Shown: positions 53,731 to 62,591, counted from the first letter of the stretch. The stretch is DNA of 64,000 nt from Catenuloplanes atrovinosus (GCF_031458235.1 NZ_JAVDYB010000001.1:5566001-5630000), one strand, 5' to 3'. Translations and numbers: made by a program. Notes: generated from the letters alone by a model not told the origin.

Positions 53731-55098
53731 ATGTCCACGTTCCATCCCCCGCCCGCCGACCGCCCGTTGGGCGCGCTGCTCACCGCGCTGCGCCTCCGCC
53801 GCGGCTGGAGTCAGGAGCGGGTCGCGGAGCGGCTCTGCGCCGCGTCCGGCCTGCACACGGTCACCCGTCACGAGGTCAGTCGCTGGGAGCGCGAGGAGCG
53901 CGTCCCCGGCGGGTTCTGGCGCCGCTGGCTGGCCGCCGTGCTCGAGGCCGACCCGGCCGAGCTGACCCGCTCCGCCGCCGCGGCCCGGCACGCGCTGCCC
54001 GGCGAGCCCGGCCCGGCCGTCCCCGGCACGACCGGCGCCGGCGCGCGCCCCGCGCCCGGCGCGCCCGCGGAGACCGCCCGCCTGCGCCGGGCCGCGCACG
54101 CCTGGCTGGCCGCGCCGTCCGGTGCGGACCTGCCGGCCGCGCGCGCCGCGCCGCTGCTGGCCCGGCAACTGCTCCACCTGGCCGGCACGCTGCCGGCCGA
54201 TCCCGCCTGCGCCGGCCCCGCCTCGCTGCCCGGCCTGCGCCGGATGGACGACCTGGTCGGCGGCGCGGACCTGGCCGCGCCGCTGGCCCGCCGCCTGGCC
54301 GTCACGCACGCCGAGCCCGCGCGGGCCGTGCCGGCCGGGCTGACCGCGGTCGCCGAGGGCGCGCAGCTGCTCGGCTGGGTGGCCGCGGATGCGGGCCGGT
54401 GGCGCACGGCCGTCGCGGCGCACCGGGTGGCGCTCCAGGCCGCGCACGCGGCCGGCGCCCGGCCGCTCGCCGGTTACGTGCTGGCCTCCGCGAGCCACCT
54501 GCTCACCGAGGCCGGCGACCCGGCCACCGGCCTGCTGCTGGCCCGCACCGCGTGGTCCGGCGCGGCCGGCTGCGGCAGCGCCACCGGCCGCGCGCTGCTG
54601 CTCCACCGCACCGCGCTGGCCTGCGCGGTCTCCGGCCGCCGCCGCGAGGCCGACACCGCGCTCGGCGCCGCCCGGCGCGCCGCCGACCGCGCCGACCCGC
54701 ACCACGACCCCGCCTGGCTCTACTGGCTGACCCCGGAGGAGCTGGACGGCATGGCCGGTCGCTGCCTGGCCGCGCTGGGCCGCCCGATGCGGGCGGTGGC
54801 ACCGCTGCGCCGGGCCGCCCGGTCCGCGTCCGGCCCGCGCACCGCCGCGCTGCACCGCGCCTGGCTGGCCCGGGCGTTCGCGGACGGCGGCGACGTGGAG
54901 CGGGCCTGCGCGGCCGGCAGCGCCGCGCTGCACGACGCGATCCGGGCCGGCTCGGTCCGCGCCGCCACGCAGGTCCGCCGCCTGCAGACCCGGCTGCGCG
55001 CGCACGCGGACCACCCGGCGGCCCGGTGGCACCGCGAGGAGTTCGCGGCCGCCCGGCGTTACCTCGCGGACGCCCGGCTCGCCGCCCCGGTGGCGTGA
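53731..55098 (+). CDS. XRE-type helix-turn-helix regulator with TPR-like C-terminal region
   Basis: A 455-aa protein. The N-terminal HTH is LGALLTALRLRRGWSQERVAERLCAASGLHTVTRHEVSRWEREERVPGGFWRRWLAAVLEA (residues about 13-72). The Ala-rich remainder consists of helical repeats similar to TPR-like sensor domains in actinobacterial regulators. The ATG at 53731 follows AAGGGAG by 8 bp. It is divergent from the methylase gene. A signal or peptide ligand is possible but unknown. Confidence 0.82.
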   Translation: MSTFHPPPADRPLGALLTALRLRRGWSQERVAERLCAASGLHTVTRHEVSRWEREERVPGGFWRRWLAAVLEADPAELTRSAAAARHALPGEPGPAVPGTTGAGARPAPGAPAETARLRRAAHAWLAAPSGADLPAARAAPLLARQLLHLAGTLPADPACAGPASLPGLRRMDDLVGGADLAAPLARRLAVTHAEPARAVPAGLTAVAEGAQLLGWVAADAGRWRTAVAAHRVALQAAHAAGARPLAGYVLASASHLLTEAGDPATGLLLARTAWSGAAGCGSATGRALLLHRTALACAVSGRRREADTALGAARRAADRADPHHDPAWLYWLTPEELDGMAGRCLAALGRPMRAVAPLRRAARSASGPRTAALHRAWLARAFADGGDVERACAAGSAALHDAIRAGSVRAATQVRRLQTRLRAHADHPAARWHREEFAAARRYLADARLAAPVA

Positions 55099-55240
55099 CG
55101 CCACCGCGCCGTCACGGTGGGCGGTCCGCACCCGCTGCGGGCCGCCCACCGGCCCGGCCGGCGCCGGCGCGGCCGGCCGGGCCGCGGCGAGGCCCGGCCG
55201 CCGCCCGGCCGCACGCCGGCGCAGGCGCTAGTGTCTGCTG

Positions 55241-56317
55241 GTGACCAGCACCGTTCCCCCGGTCGACCGCCACGGACTGCGCGCCCGCGTCGACAAGGCT
55301 CTCGCCGGGTTCCTCGCGCACCAGCGCACCCGGATGCACGACATCGACGACGCGCTCCGTGACGTGACGGAGGCGCTGGAGGCGTTCGTGCTGCGCGGCG
55401 GCAAGCGGCTGCGCCCGGCGTTCGGCTACTGGGGTTACCGGGGCGCCGGCGGCCTCGACTCGGACGCGGTGGTCACCGGCCTGGCCGCGCTGGAGCTGGT
55501 GCAGGCCAGCGCGCTGATCCATGACGACCTGATCGACCGGTCGGACACCCGCCGCGGCGAGCCGTCCGTGCACCGCCGGTTCGCGGCCCGGCACCGCGCC
55601 GCCGGGTGGAACGGCGACCCGGACGACTTCGGCGCGTCCGCCGCGATCCTGCTCGGCGACCTCTGCCTGGCCTGGTCGGACGAGATGCTGCACGGCGCCG
55701 GCCTGGACCCGGAGGTGCTGACCCGGGCGCGCGGCGCGTTCGACGAGATGCGCACCGAGGTGATGGCCGGGCAGTACCTGGACGTGCTCGCGCAGAGCGA
55801 CGGCGACACGTCCGCCGAGCGGGCCGCGAAGATCGCCATCTACAAGTCCGCGAAATACACGGTCGAGCGACCGCTGCTGCTCGGCGCCGCGCTGGCCGGC
55901 GCGCCCGCGCCGGTGCTGGCCGCCTACTCCGGCTACGGCCTGCCGCTCGGCGAGGCGTTCCAGCTGCGCGACGACGTGCTCGGCGTGTTCGGCGACCCGG
56001 CGCAGACCGGCAAGCCGGCCGGCGACGACCTGCGCGAGGGCAAGCGCACGTTCCTGATCGTGGCCGCGCTGGCCGAGGCGGGCGCGGCGGACCGGGCGAC
56101 GCTGCTGGCCGCGCTCGGCGATCCGGCGCTGGACGCGGCCGGTGTGGACCGCCTGCGCGCGATCATCACCGGGACCGGCGCGCTGGTCCGGACCGAGGAG
56201 CGGATCACGATGCTGACCGGCACCGCGCTGGCGGCGCTGTCCGCCGTACCGCTGGAGCCGGAGGCCCACCAGGCGCTCGCCGACCTCGCGGAGGCGGCCA
56301 CCCGCCGCACCATCTGA
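55241..56317 (+). CDS. Polyprenyl synthetase (geranylgeranyl diphosphate synthase-like)
   Basis: Prenyl chain elongase, 358 aa. The first aspartate-rich motif is LIHDDLIDRSDTRRGEPSVH and the second is FQLRDDVLGVFGD; GGKRLRPAFGYWG is the substrate-diphosphate site. Bulky residues before the first DDxxD (LVQASALIHDD) are consistent with a C20 product, but chain length is inference. It could supply GGPP to the carotenoid pathway 5 kb upstream. In M. tuberculosis a GGPP synthase gene (idsA2) also lies close to Rv2175c and pknL, the same neighbourhood as here. GTG start at 55241. Confidence 0.92.
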   Translation: MTSTVPPVDRHGLRARVDKALAGFLAHQRTRMHDIDDALRDVTEALEAFVLRGGKRLRPAFGYWGYRGAGGLDSDAVVTGLAALELVQASALIHDDLIDRSDTRRGEPSVHRRFAARHRAAGWNGDPDDFGASAAILLGDLCLAWSDEMLHGAGLDPEVLTRARGAFDEMRTEVMAGQYLDVLAQSDGDTSAERAAKIAIYKSAKYTVERPLLLGAALAGAPAPVLAAYSGYGLPLGEAFQLRDDVLGVFGDPAQTGKPAGDDLREGKRTFLIVAALAEAGAADRATLLAALGDPALDAAGVDRLRAIITGTGALVRTEERITMLTGTALAALSAVPLEPEAHQALADLAEAATRRTI

Positions 56318-56333
56318 ATCGCTGTTTTGCCTG

Positions 56334-56371
56334 GTGAAGGCGTCGTTCCCGGTCCGGAACGACGCCTTCAC
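56334..56371. terminator. Bidirectional terminator
   Basis: GTGAAGGCGTCGTTCC (56334-56349) pairs perfectly with 56356-56371, a 16-bp stem with a 6-nt loop. It lies between the convergent prenyl synthase and Rv2175c-like genes. Confidence 0.8.
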
Positions 56372-56377
56372 CGATCT

Positions 56378-56746
56378 TTAGAAGCCGGCCGACTGGGCGC
56401 GCCGCTTGACCTCGGTCGCGCGTGGCCCGCCCAGCGCTACGGCGGGCGAACCGGGCAAAGTGGCATCTTCGGTGTAGAGCCACTCCAAAGCCTCTTGGTC
56501 GTTGTACCCAGCGTCGTGCAGCAACGTGAGGACGCCAGGGAGGTGCTTGAGCACGGTGCCATTCGCCACCAGCTCAGCGGGCACCCGCATGATGCCGTCA
56601 CGACGGACCGCCAGCAGCGCGCGATCACGGATCATCTGGTGCACCTTGCTGATGCCCAGACCCAGGCGCTCGGCGACGTCCGGAAGAGTCAGCCACTCGG
56701 CGGGACCCGGGGTTTCGCCGGCATTCACATCACGGGGTTCGGTCAC
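56378..56746 (-). CDS. Rv2175c-like DNA-binding protein
   Basis: A 122-aa protein with a winged helix-turn-helix (AEWLTLPDVAERLGLGISKVHQMIRDRALLAVRRDG, residues about 21-56) and the Rv2175c C-terminal domain (LKHLPGVLTLLHDAGYNDQEALEWLYTEDATLPGSP). In M. tuberculosis Rv2175c is a phosphorylation substrate of the kinase PknL encoded next to it. The kinase gene here starts about 1.1 kb away on the other strand. The N-terminal stretch VTEPRDVNAGETPGPAEW holds a Thr that could be a phosphosite (inference). The GTG at 56746 follows GAGGGTGGG. Confidence 0.88.
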   Translation of the reverse strand: MTEPRDVNAGETPGPAEWLTLPDVAERLGLGISKVHQMIRDRALLAVRRDGIMRVPAELVANGTVLKHLPGVLTLLHDAGYNDQEALEWLYTEDATLPGSPAVALGGPRATEVKRRAQSAGF

Positions 56747-56839
56747 CGACCCACCCTCGCATGCCGCGGTCGCGGCGGGCCAGCGGATCCCCCACCGGAT
56801 CGGCCGGCCGGCCCGCCCGGCGAAAGGAAGCAACGACAC

Positions 56840-57703
56840 GTGAGCATCTTGCGGATCGTCCGCGACGAGGCGGCGGGCGCCTGGCGATCGCTGCGGTACG
56901 ACCTCGCCCGCCGCGGCACGGAGGCGCCGCGGCCCCACGGCGGTTACGCCTACCCCGGATACGACCCGGACACCGAGAACCTCTCCGGGTACGCCCGCCC
57001 GCCCCGCCGCCTGCTGGCCGCCGGCGCGTTCGGCGTGCTGGCACTGGTCGGCGCCGCGGGCACCTACGTGACGGTGGCGAGCAGCCTCGACTCCGTGCTG
57101 AACACGGACGCTGCGGCACCCCGCGGCGCGCCCGAGATCCCCGGCGTCCCGGCCCCGTCGCCGTCGCCCGGTCCGGCGCTGCCACCGGCCGCGGCGGCGT
57201 CGGAGGCGGCGGCGCGCGCGTGGACCAGCGCGGCGAGCCGCCCGATGCCGCGCGGCGCCGCCACCACCGCGACGGCCACGGCCCGCGGCGTGGCGCCGGT
57301 CGCCTCAGGTCCGGGGCGGCGCACGGTCGAGGCCGCCCCGACGCCGGACGTACCGCCGCTGACCGGCACGCCGGGCTCCGCGCCGGCCGCCGGGTCGCCG
57401 GGCCCGGCCCACCCGGGCCTGCCGGTGCCCACGCCGACCTCGCCGGACTACCCGGGGCACTGGGACGGCGACGAGGACGAGCCGGATCAGATCCCGGACT
57501 GGCCCGACTGGCCCGAGCATCCGGATTTTCCCACCGCGCCCCCGGAGATTCCCGAGTCCATGACGCCCACCCCGGGCGTGGACGCCACCGGGCCGGCGAG
57601 CGCGGAGCCCACCGGGGACGCGCCGAACACGCCCGCGAGTTCTCACAATCCCGGGAATACCGGGAATCCGGGGACGAATGCCGTGGGCGACACCGGCTAC
57701 TAG
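56840..57703 (+). CDS. Hypothetical single-span membrane protein with a Pro/Thr-rich outer region
   Basis: A 287-aa protein of unknown function. A cytoplasmic N-terminus (SILRIVRDEAAGAWRSLRYDLARRG) leads to one membrane helix (LLAAGAFGVLALVGAAGTYVTVASSL, about residues 57-82), then a long low-complexity Pro/Ala/Thr/Ser region with an acidic Trp-Pro segment (DEPDQIPDWPDWPEHPDFPTAP). This is the pattern of a cell-envelope-spanning linker. The GTG at 56840 has AAGGAAG upstream. It is divergent from the Rv2175c-like gene and 120 bp before the kinase. Confidence 0.75.
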   Translation: MSILRIVRDEAAGAWRSLRYDLARRGTEAPRPHGGYAYPGYDPDTENLSGYARPPRRLLAAGAFGVLALVGAAGTYVTVASSLDSVLNTDAAAPRGAPEIPGVPAPSPSPGPALPPAAAASEAAARAWTSAASRPMPRGAATTATATARGVAPVASGPGRRTVEAAPTPDVPPLTGTPGSAPAAGSPGPAHPGLPVPTPTSPDYPGHWDGDEDEPDQIPDWPDWPEHPDFPTAPPEIPESMTPTPGVDATGPASAEPTGDAPNTPASSHNPGNTGNPGTNAVGDTGY

Positions 57704-57823
57704 GCGGCCAGCACCGGGCATAGCGTGATCGATCGGGCACTCTCCGCAGGGAGGGTGCCCGTGACGTATTCGCTATGGCATCCTGGTCTGCCGGTTATAC
57801 AACGACACTTAGACTTCAGGCCG

Positions 57824-59884
57824 ATGGATACTCAGGTCGCCGACGAACTTCTGGGCTCGCTTGTCGACGGGCGCTACCGCATTCGCGGTCGAGTCGCCCG
57901 TGGCGGCATGGCGACCGTGTACACCGCTACCGACGAGCGCCTCGAGCGCACGGTGGCTCTCAAGATCATCCATCCGTCGCAGAGCCGCGACCCGCGCTTC
58001 CTGGAGCGGTTCACCGACGAGGCGAAGACGATAGCGCGGCTGACCCACCCCAACGTGGTCGCCGTCTACGACCAGGGCGTCTACCGCGGCCTGCCGTACC
58101 TGGTGATGGAGTACGTGCGCGGCCGCACGCTGCGCGACATCCTGGCCCAGCGGCGCCGGCTGGACCCGGGCGAGGCGCTGACCATCCTGGACCAGATGCT
58201 CGCCGCGGTCGCCGCCGCACACCGCGCCGGACTGGTCCACCGCGACGTCAAGCCGGAGAACGTGCTGGTCGCAGAGCCGCCGAGCGGCGGGCTGATGGAC
58301 GCGGTGGTCAAGGTCGCCGACTTCGGCCTGGCCCGCGCGGTCGAGGCGAGCGCGGAGGACGAGTCCGGCGGCGGCCAGCTGATGGCCACCGTGGCGTACG
58401 TGGCACCCGAGCTGGTCTCCGAGGGCAAGGCGGACACCCGCACCGACGTCTACGCGTCCGGCATCGTGCTGTTCGAGATGCTCACCGGCCGCGTGCCGTA
58501 CGACGGCGACCAGCCCATCGAGATCGCCTGGGCGCACGTCGACAACGACGTCCCCGCGCCGTCCACGCTGGTCCCGGGCCTGCCGCCGTCGGTGGACGCG
58601 CTGGTCCGGTCCGCCACCCGGCGCGACCCGGCGGCCCGGCCCACGGACGCCGGCCGGCTGCTCACCGCCGTGCAGGCGGTCCGCGAGGAGCTGGGCAGCG
58701 CGCCCGCCGCCGTACCGCCGCGCCCCGGCGACGCCGCGACCGCGCAGCTGCGGCCGGTCTCCGAGCCGACCCAGGTGGTGGCGCGGGTCCAGCCGCCGGT
58801 GGTGGACGACCGCCCGCCGTGGTCGCGCCTGCCCGGCCAGCCGGAGCGCGCCCGCCCGCAGACGTACCCGGCCGGCGGCTACCAGCCACCCGCCGGCGGC
58901 ACCTACTCCTCCGGCGGCACGGCGTACGGCAGCACCGCTTCCGGCGGCACCGCGTACGCCTCCGGCGGCGGCGCGTACGGCACGCCCCGCCGCCCGGCCC
59001 CGGCGGAGAACCCGCGGCTGCGCGTGGCCCTGCTCGCGGGCGGCCTGGCCGTGCTGCTGGTGGTGCTGCTCGGCGGCTGGTGGCTCGGCTTCGGGCGGTA
59101 CACCACCGTGCCCACGCTGACCAACCTCTCCCAGGCGGACGCACAGAGCGCGATCACCCAGGCCGGCTTCGAGGTCCGGCTCGGCGACGGCCGGTACGAC
59201 GAGACCGTGCCCAAGGACTCCGTGGTCGCGCAGGACCCGCCCAGCGGCAGCCGGCTGACCAAGGGCTCCACGGTCACGCTGATCCTCTCGCTCGGCCCGG
59301 AGCGCATCGTGGTGCCGGACGTGGTGGGCAAGGACTTCGCCGTGGCCAAGCTGGATCTGGAGAACCTGGGTCTTACGGCCGAGCGCGGCCCGGACCGGTT
59401 CGACAACGCGATCCCCGAGGGCTTCGTGGTCGCGGTCGAGCCGGCGGTGAACGCGGAGGTCAAGCCCGGCGACCGGGTGACGGTGACGGTCAGCAAGGGC
59501 CGCGCGCCGATCACCGTGCCCAGCGTGATCGGCAAGAACGTCAACGAGGCGCGCGCCCAGCTGGCCGCGCTCGGGCTGAACGTGCTGGAGGAGCGCAAGG
59601 ACGACCCGAACCGGGCACGCGACGAGGTCATCTCGCAGGACCCGCCGGACGGTGCCGGTGCCGAGCCGGGCGCGGACATCCGGCTGACGGTGAGCAACGG
59701 CCCGCCGCAGGTCACGCTGCCCCGGGTGGTCGACCGCCCCTGCCAGGAGGCGAAGGCGCAGCTGGAGGGCATGGGCCTGCGGGTGCGGACCGACGTCAAC
59801 CCGAACGCGACCGTCCGCTTCCAGAACCCGGCGGAGAACACGCCGGTCGATCCGAACGCCGAGGTCGTGCTCACGTGCTTCTAG
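57824..59884 (+). CDS. pknL: Serine/threonine protein kinase at the pknL position, with four PASTA repeats
   Basis: A 686-aa transmembrane kinase. The kinase domain (residues about 17-290) has the glycine loop GRVARGGMATVY, Lys47, HRDVKPEN at 139-146 and DFG at 166-168. The activation loop is Ser/Glu/Gly rich (EASAEDESGGGQL). After a Pro/Gly/Tyr-rich juxtamembrane linker comes one helix (about 402-422), then four PASTA repeats (about 427-686) that in other kinases bind muropeptides or lipid II. M. tuberculosis PknL, in the same gene neighbourhood, lacks PASTA domains. The ATG at 57824 is chosen. The 3' end overlaps endonuclease IV by 10 bp. Confidence 0.9.
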   Translation: MDTQVADELLGSLVDGRYRIRGRVARGGMATVYTATDERLERTVALKIIHPSQSRDPRFLERFTDEAKTIARLTHPNVVAVYDQGVYRGLPYLVMEYVRGRTLRDILAQRRRLDPGEALTILDQMLAAVAAAHRAGLVHRDVKPENVLVAEPPSGGLMDAVVKVADFGLARAVEASAEDESGGGQLMATVAYVAPELVSEGKADTRTDVYASGIVLFEMLTGRVPYDGDQPIEIAWAHVDNDVPAPSTLVPGLPPSVDALVRSATRRDPAARPTDAGRLLTAVQAVREELGSAPAAVPPRPGDAATAQLRPVSEPTQVVARVQPPVVDDRPPWSRLPGQPERARPQTYPAGGYQPPAGGTYSSGGTAYGSTASGGTAYASGGGAYGTPRRPAPAENPRLRVALLAGGLAVLLVVLLGGWWLGFGRYTTVPTLTNLSQADAQSAITQAGFEVRLGDGRYDETVPKDSVVAQDPPSGSRLTKGSTVTLILSLGPERIVVPDVVGKDFAVAKLDLENLGLTAERGPDRFDNAIPEGFVVAVEPAVNAEVKPGDRVTVTVSKGRAPITVPSVIGKNVNEARAQLAALGLNVLEERKDDPNRARDEVISQDPPDGAGAEPGADIRLTVSNGPPQVTLPRVVDRPCQEAKAQLEGMGLRVRTDVNPNATVRFQNPAENTPVDPNAEVVLTCF

Positions 59885-60744
59885 CGAACTCCCGCCCGAT
59901 CGGCGCGCACTCCCCGACCGCCGGCGGGCTGGCCAAGGCCGCACTGCCGCACCTGGACGCGATCGGCGGCGAGGCCGTCCAGGTGTACGTGTCGAACTCG
60001 CGCGGCTGGGCGCTGCCGGCCGGAAACCCGGCGCAGGACGAGCTGTTCCGCGACGGCTGCGCCACCCGCGGCGTGCCCGTGTTCATCCACGCGGCGCTGC
60101 TGGTCAACCTGGGCTCGCCGACGGCCGCCACGGTGGAGAAGTCGGTCGCCACGCTGGAGCACGCGCTGGTGCGCGGCCGCGCGATCGGCGCCTCCGGCGT
60201 GGTGTTCCACGCCGGCAGCGCGGTCGACGCGGAGTACGCCGAGACCGCGCTGAAGCAGGTCCGCGAGTCGCTGCTGCCGCTGCTGGACGCGGCCGCGGCG
60301 GCCGGCGGGCCACGGCTGCTGGTCGAGCCGAGCGCGGGCGGCGGGCGGTCGCTCGCGGCGCGGGTGGAGGATCTGGGTCCGTACCTGGCCGCGGTCGATC
60401 ACCACCCGTGGCTGGGCGTCTGCTTCGACACCTGCCACGCATGGGCGGCCGGGCACGACGTGGCGGTGCCGGGCGGCATGACCGCCACGCTGGACACGCT
60501 GGTCCAGACCGTGGGGGTGGACCGGCTGCGGCTGGTCCACGCGAACGACTCCAAGGACCCGTGCGGCTCCACGCGCGACCGGCACGAGTCGATCGGCAAG
60601 GGCGCGATCGGCGAGGAGCCGTTCGCGGAGCTGCTGCGCCACCCGGCCACCGCGGGCGTCCCGGTGGTGGTGGAGACCGCCTCCGACGGTACGGCCGGGC
60701 ATGCCGCGGACGTGGCGACGCTCAAGCGGCTCCGCACTGTGTGA
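59875..60744 (+). CDS. nfo: Deoxyribonuclease IV (AP endonuclease)
   Basis: Base-excision repair endonuclease of about 289 aa with the TIM-barrel fold and zinc sites. PIGAHSPTAGGLAKAA opens the barrel; GVVFHAGSAVD (His), LVEPSAGGG (Glu), GVCFDTCHAWAAGHD (Asp-Cys-His), LRLVHANDSKDPCGSTRDRHESIGKGAIG and VPVVVETASDG supply the metal ligands. The GTG at 59875 overlaps the kinase stop by 10 bp, so it is translationally coupled to a signalling kinase, an odd pairing with no obvious functional link. Confidence 0.92.
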   Translation: MLLANSRPIGAHSPTAGGLAKAALPHLDAIGGEAVQVYVSNSRGWALPAGNPAQDELFRDGCATRGVPVFIHAALLVNLGSPTAATVEKSVATLEHALVRGRAIGASGVVFHAGSAVDAEYAETALKQVRESLLPLLDAAAAAGGPRLLVEPSAGGGRSLAARVEDLGPYLAAVDHHPWLGVCFDTCHAWAAGHDVAVPGGMTATLDTLVQTVGVDRLRLVHANDSKDPCGSTRDRHESIGKGAIGEEPFAELLRHPATAGVPVVVETASDGTAGHAADVATLKRLRTV

Positions 60745-60782
60745 TCTTCCTCGGTGTGACAGGTCTTGCCTGGCCAGGGTGT

Positions 60783-60810
60783 TTAGGGCACCCTAACCAA
60801 GGCAAGCCTT
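60783..60810 (+). promoter_or_regulatory. Iron-box-like (IdeR/DtxR) palindromes upstream of bfd
   Basis: TTAGGG-CA-CCCTAA (60783-60796) and AAGGC-AA-GCCTT (60799-60810) are two adjacent palindromes, the first close to the TTAGGTTAGSCTAACC-type DtxR/IdeR consensus. They lie 20-47 bp before the bfd start. Iron-dependent control is expected for this gene. Confidence 0.7.
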
Positions 60811-60829
60811 ACCAGACCGGAGGAGCGCA

Positions 60830-61021
60830 GTGTTCGCGTGCATCTGTAAGCGGGTCCGCGAATGCGAGGTCCGGTCGGTGATCCAGGGCGGTGCGCGGAC
60901 CAAACGGTCCGTGGCGGAGGCGTGTGGTGCCGGGACGAGCTGCGGCACGTGCGTCCGCCGGATCGGTGATCTGATCGACGAGGAGACCGGCGCGCAGGCG
61001 GCGCTCAGTCACACCACCTAA
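60830..61021 (+). CDS. bfd: Bacterioferritin-associated ferredoxin (Bfd-type, [2Fe-2S])
   Basis: A 63-aa ferredoxin that delivers electrons to release iron from bacterioferritin. Cluster ligands are Cys4, Cys6, Cys38 and Cys41 (CIC at the N-terminus and CGTC), exactly the Bfd positions. GTG at 60830 follows AGGAGCGC. An iron-box-like operator lies upstream and bfr follows by 78 bp, so the storage protein and its reductase partner are neighbours. Confidence 0.92.
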   Translation: MFACICKRVRECEVRSVIQGGARTKRSVAEACGAGTSCGTCVRRIGDLIDEETGAQAALSHTT

Positions 61022-61099
61022 ACATATCCTAAGAAAAACCGCTAATCGGGCATATTGCTACGCTCCCCTCCACGGCAACCACGTGGGGGGTACAGAGCC

Positions 61100-61582
61100 A
61101 TGCAAGGCGACGCACGCGTCATCGAGTTCCTGAACGAGCAGCTCACCGCGGAACTGACCGCGATCAATCAGTACTTCCTGCACGCCAAGATGCAGGACAA
61201 CTGGGGATACACCGTGCTGGCCAAGCACACCAGGCACGAGTCGATCGACGAGATGCGGCACGCGGAGGTCCTGACCGACCGCATCCTCTTCCTGGAGGGC
61301 CTGCCGAACTACCAGAAGCTGTTCGCGCTCCGGATCGGCGAGACGGTCAAGGAGCAGTTCGACTGCGACATGAAGATCGAGCGGGAGGCCGTCGACCGGC
61401 TGCGCGCCGGCATCGACCACATGCGGTCCGTCGGCGACGTCACGTCCGCCAAGATCTTCGAGGACATCCTCGCGGACGAGGAGCACCACATCGACTACCT
61501 CGAGACGCAGCTGCACCTGATCGAGAAGTTCGGCGAGGCGCTCTACCTGCAGAACGTCACGCAGCACCCCGAGGCCGGATAA
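61100..61582 (+). CDS. bfr: Bacterioferritin
   Basis: Heme-containing iron-storage 24-mer subunit; 160 aa. Ferroxidase ligands Glu18, Glu51 and His54 are present, plus the DEEHHID segment with the second Glu/His pair. Met52 (DEMRHAE) is the bacterioferritin heme ligand. The ATG at 61100 follows GGGGGG with spacing of about 9 bp. The 78-bp gap to bfd holds an AT-rich stretch (AACATATCCTAAG) that may be a second promoter. A strong terminator follows at 61599-61630. Confidence 0.96.
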   Translation: MQGDARVIEFLNEQLTAELTAINQYFLHAKMQDNWGYTVLAKHTRHESIDEMRHAEVLTDRILFLEGLPNYQKLFALRIGETVKEQFDCDMKIEREAVDRLRAGIDHMRSVGDVTSAKIFEDILADEEHHIDYLETQLHLIEKFGEALYLQNVTQHPEAG

Positions 61583-61598
61583 AGGCCATCAACGCGGT

Positions 61599-61630
61599 AC
61601 GGGCGGGACCTCCACCGAGGTCCCGCCCGT
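61599..61630. terminator. Bidirectional terminator after bfr
   Basis: ACGGGCGGGACCTC (61599-61612) pairs perfectly with 61617-61630 across a 4-nt CACC loop, between convergent bfr and the FKBP gene. Confidence 0.8.
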
Positions 61631-61633
61631 CTC

Positions 61634-62455
61634 TCACTGTCCCTGTGCGTTCAGCACGTCCACCACGAAGCGCAGGTCGCCGGTCGGCCGGCCGCTCCCG
61701 TCGTCCTTGTCGCCGTAGGCCAGGTCCGGCGGCAGGTCCAGGATGATCCGGCTGCCCACCGGCACGTTCAGCAGGCCCTTCTCCCAGCCGTCGATCAGCT
61801 GGCCCATGCCGATGGTGAACTCGATCGCCTGCTGCCGGCTCCACGACGAGTCGAACTCCTCGCCGGTGCCGTACAGCACGCCCACGTAGTTCGCCGTGAT
61901 CAGGTCGCCCGCCTTGGTGGCCGGGCCGGTCCCCTTGATCACATACGTAATCTTGGGCTTGCCCTTCTCGAGCGCGCCCTCACCCTTCTCCACCGTCGGC
62001 TTCGTGCTCAGCGCCGGGTCGGCACCGGCCGGGACCGGCGGGAACGGCACCGCGGGCGGCACCGACTGCTGCTCCTCGGCCGGCGCGGTCGGCGTGGCGG
62101 CGGGCTCGGCCGACGGGTCGGTCCGGCGGCTGTCCGCGAACCACACCGCGCCGACGATCACCGCGACCACCGCGAGACCGATCACGGCCAGACCGAACGC
62201 CTGCCGGCCGGCCTTGCGGGCGCGGGCACGCTGCGTCTCTATGCGCAGCAGCTCCCGCTTCTCCGCCTTGGTCAGCGGGCGGGCCTCCTCGGCCTTCTCC
62301 GTCTCCTCGGCGGTGTCGCCGGCCTCCTCGGCCGTGGCCTCGTCCGCGCCCCCGGCGGCGGCCTCGTCCTGGTCCTTGTCCGCCGCCTCGTCGATGACGT
62401 CCGCCTTCTTCGGCGCCGTCGTCTCGGACTTCTCCGTTCCGACCGGATCGCTCAT
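61634..62455 (-). CDS. Membrane-anchored FKBP-type peptidyl-prolyl isomerase
   Basis: A 273-aa protein folding helper. An acidic Glu/Ala-rich cytoplasmic tail (residues about 1-70) is followed by a basic segment and one membrane helix (QAFGLAVIGLAVVAVIVGAVWFA), then a linker. The extracytoplasmic FKBP domain shows AGDLITANYVGVLYGTGEEFDSSW, FTIGMGQLIDGWEKGLLNVPVGSRIILDLPPDLAYG and LRFVVDVLNAQ. Key FKBP aromatic and Asp positions (Tyr, Asp of FDSSW, Trp of IDGWE) are present. The ATG at 62455 is preferred over a long non-conserved extension to 62593. Confidence 0.9.
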   Translation of the reverse strand: MSDPVGTEKSETTAPKKADVIDEAADKDQDEAAAGGADEATAEEAGDTAEETEKAEEARPLTKAEKRELLRIETQRARARKAGRQAFGLAVIGLAVVAVIVGAVWFADSRRTDPSAEPAATPTAPAEEQQSVPPAVPFPPVPAGADPALSTKPTVEKGEGALEKGKPKITYVIKGTGPATKAGDLITANYVGVLYGTGEEFDSSWSRQQAIEFTIGMGQLIDGWEKGLLNVPVGSRIILDLPPDLAYGDKDDGSGRPTGDLRFVVDVLNAQGQ

Positions 62456-62591
62456 CTGTCTGTCGACTCCCGATGGACAAGGGCCCGGCTCAGGCCCGTA
62501 CGGCGAATAGCTTGAATTTCTCGGTACACCGTAATGCCTGAAGCTGGACGCGACCCACCCGGGAGCGAACGGATCGGTACCGTTGTCTGTC

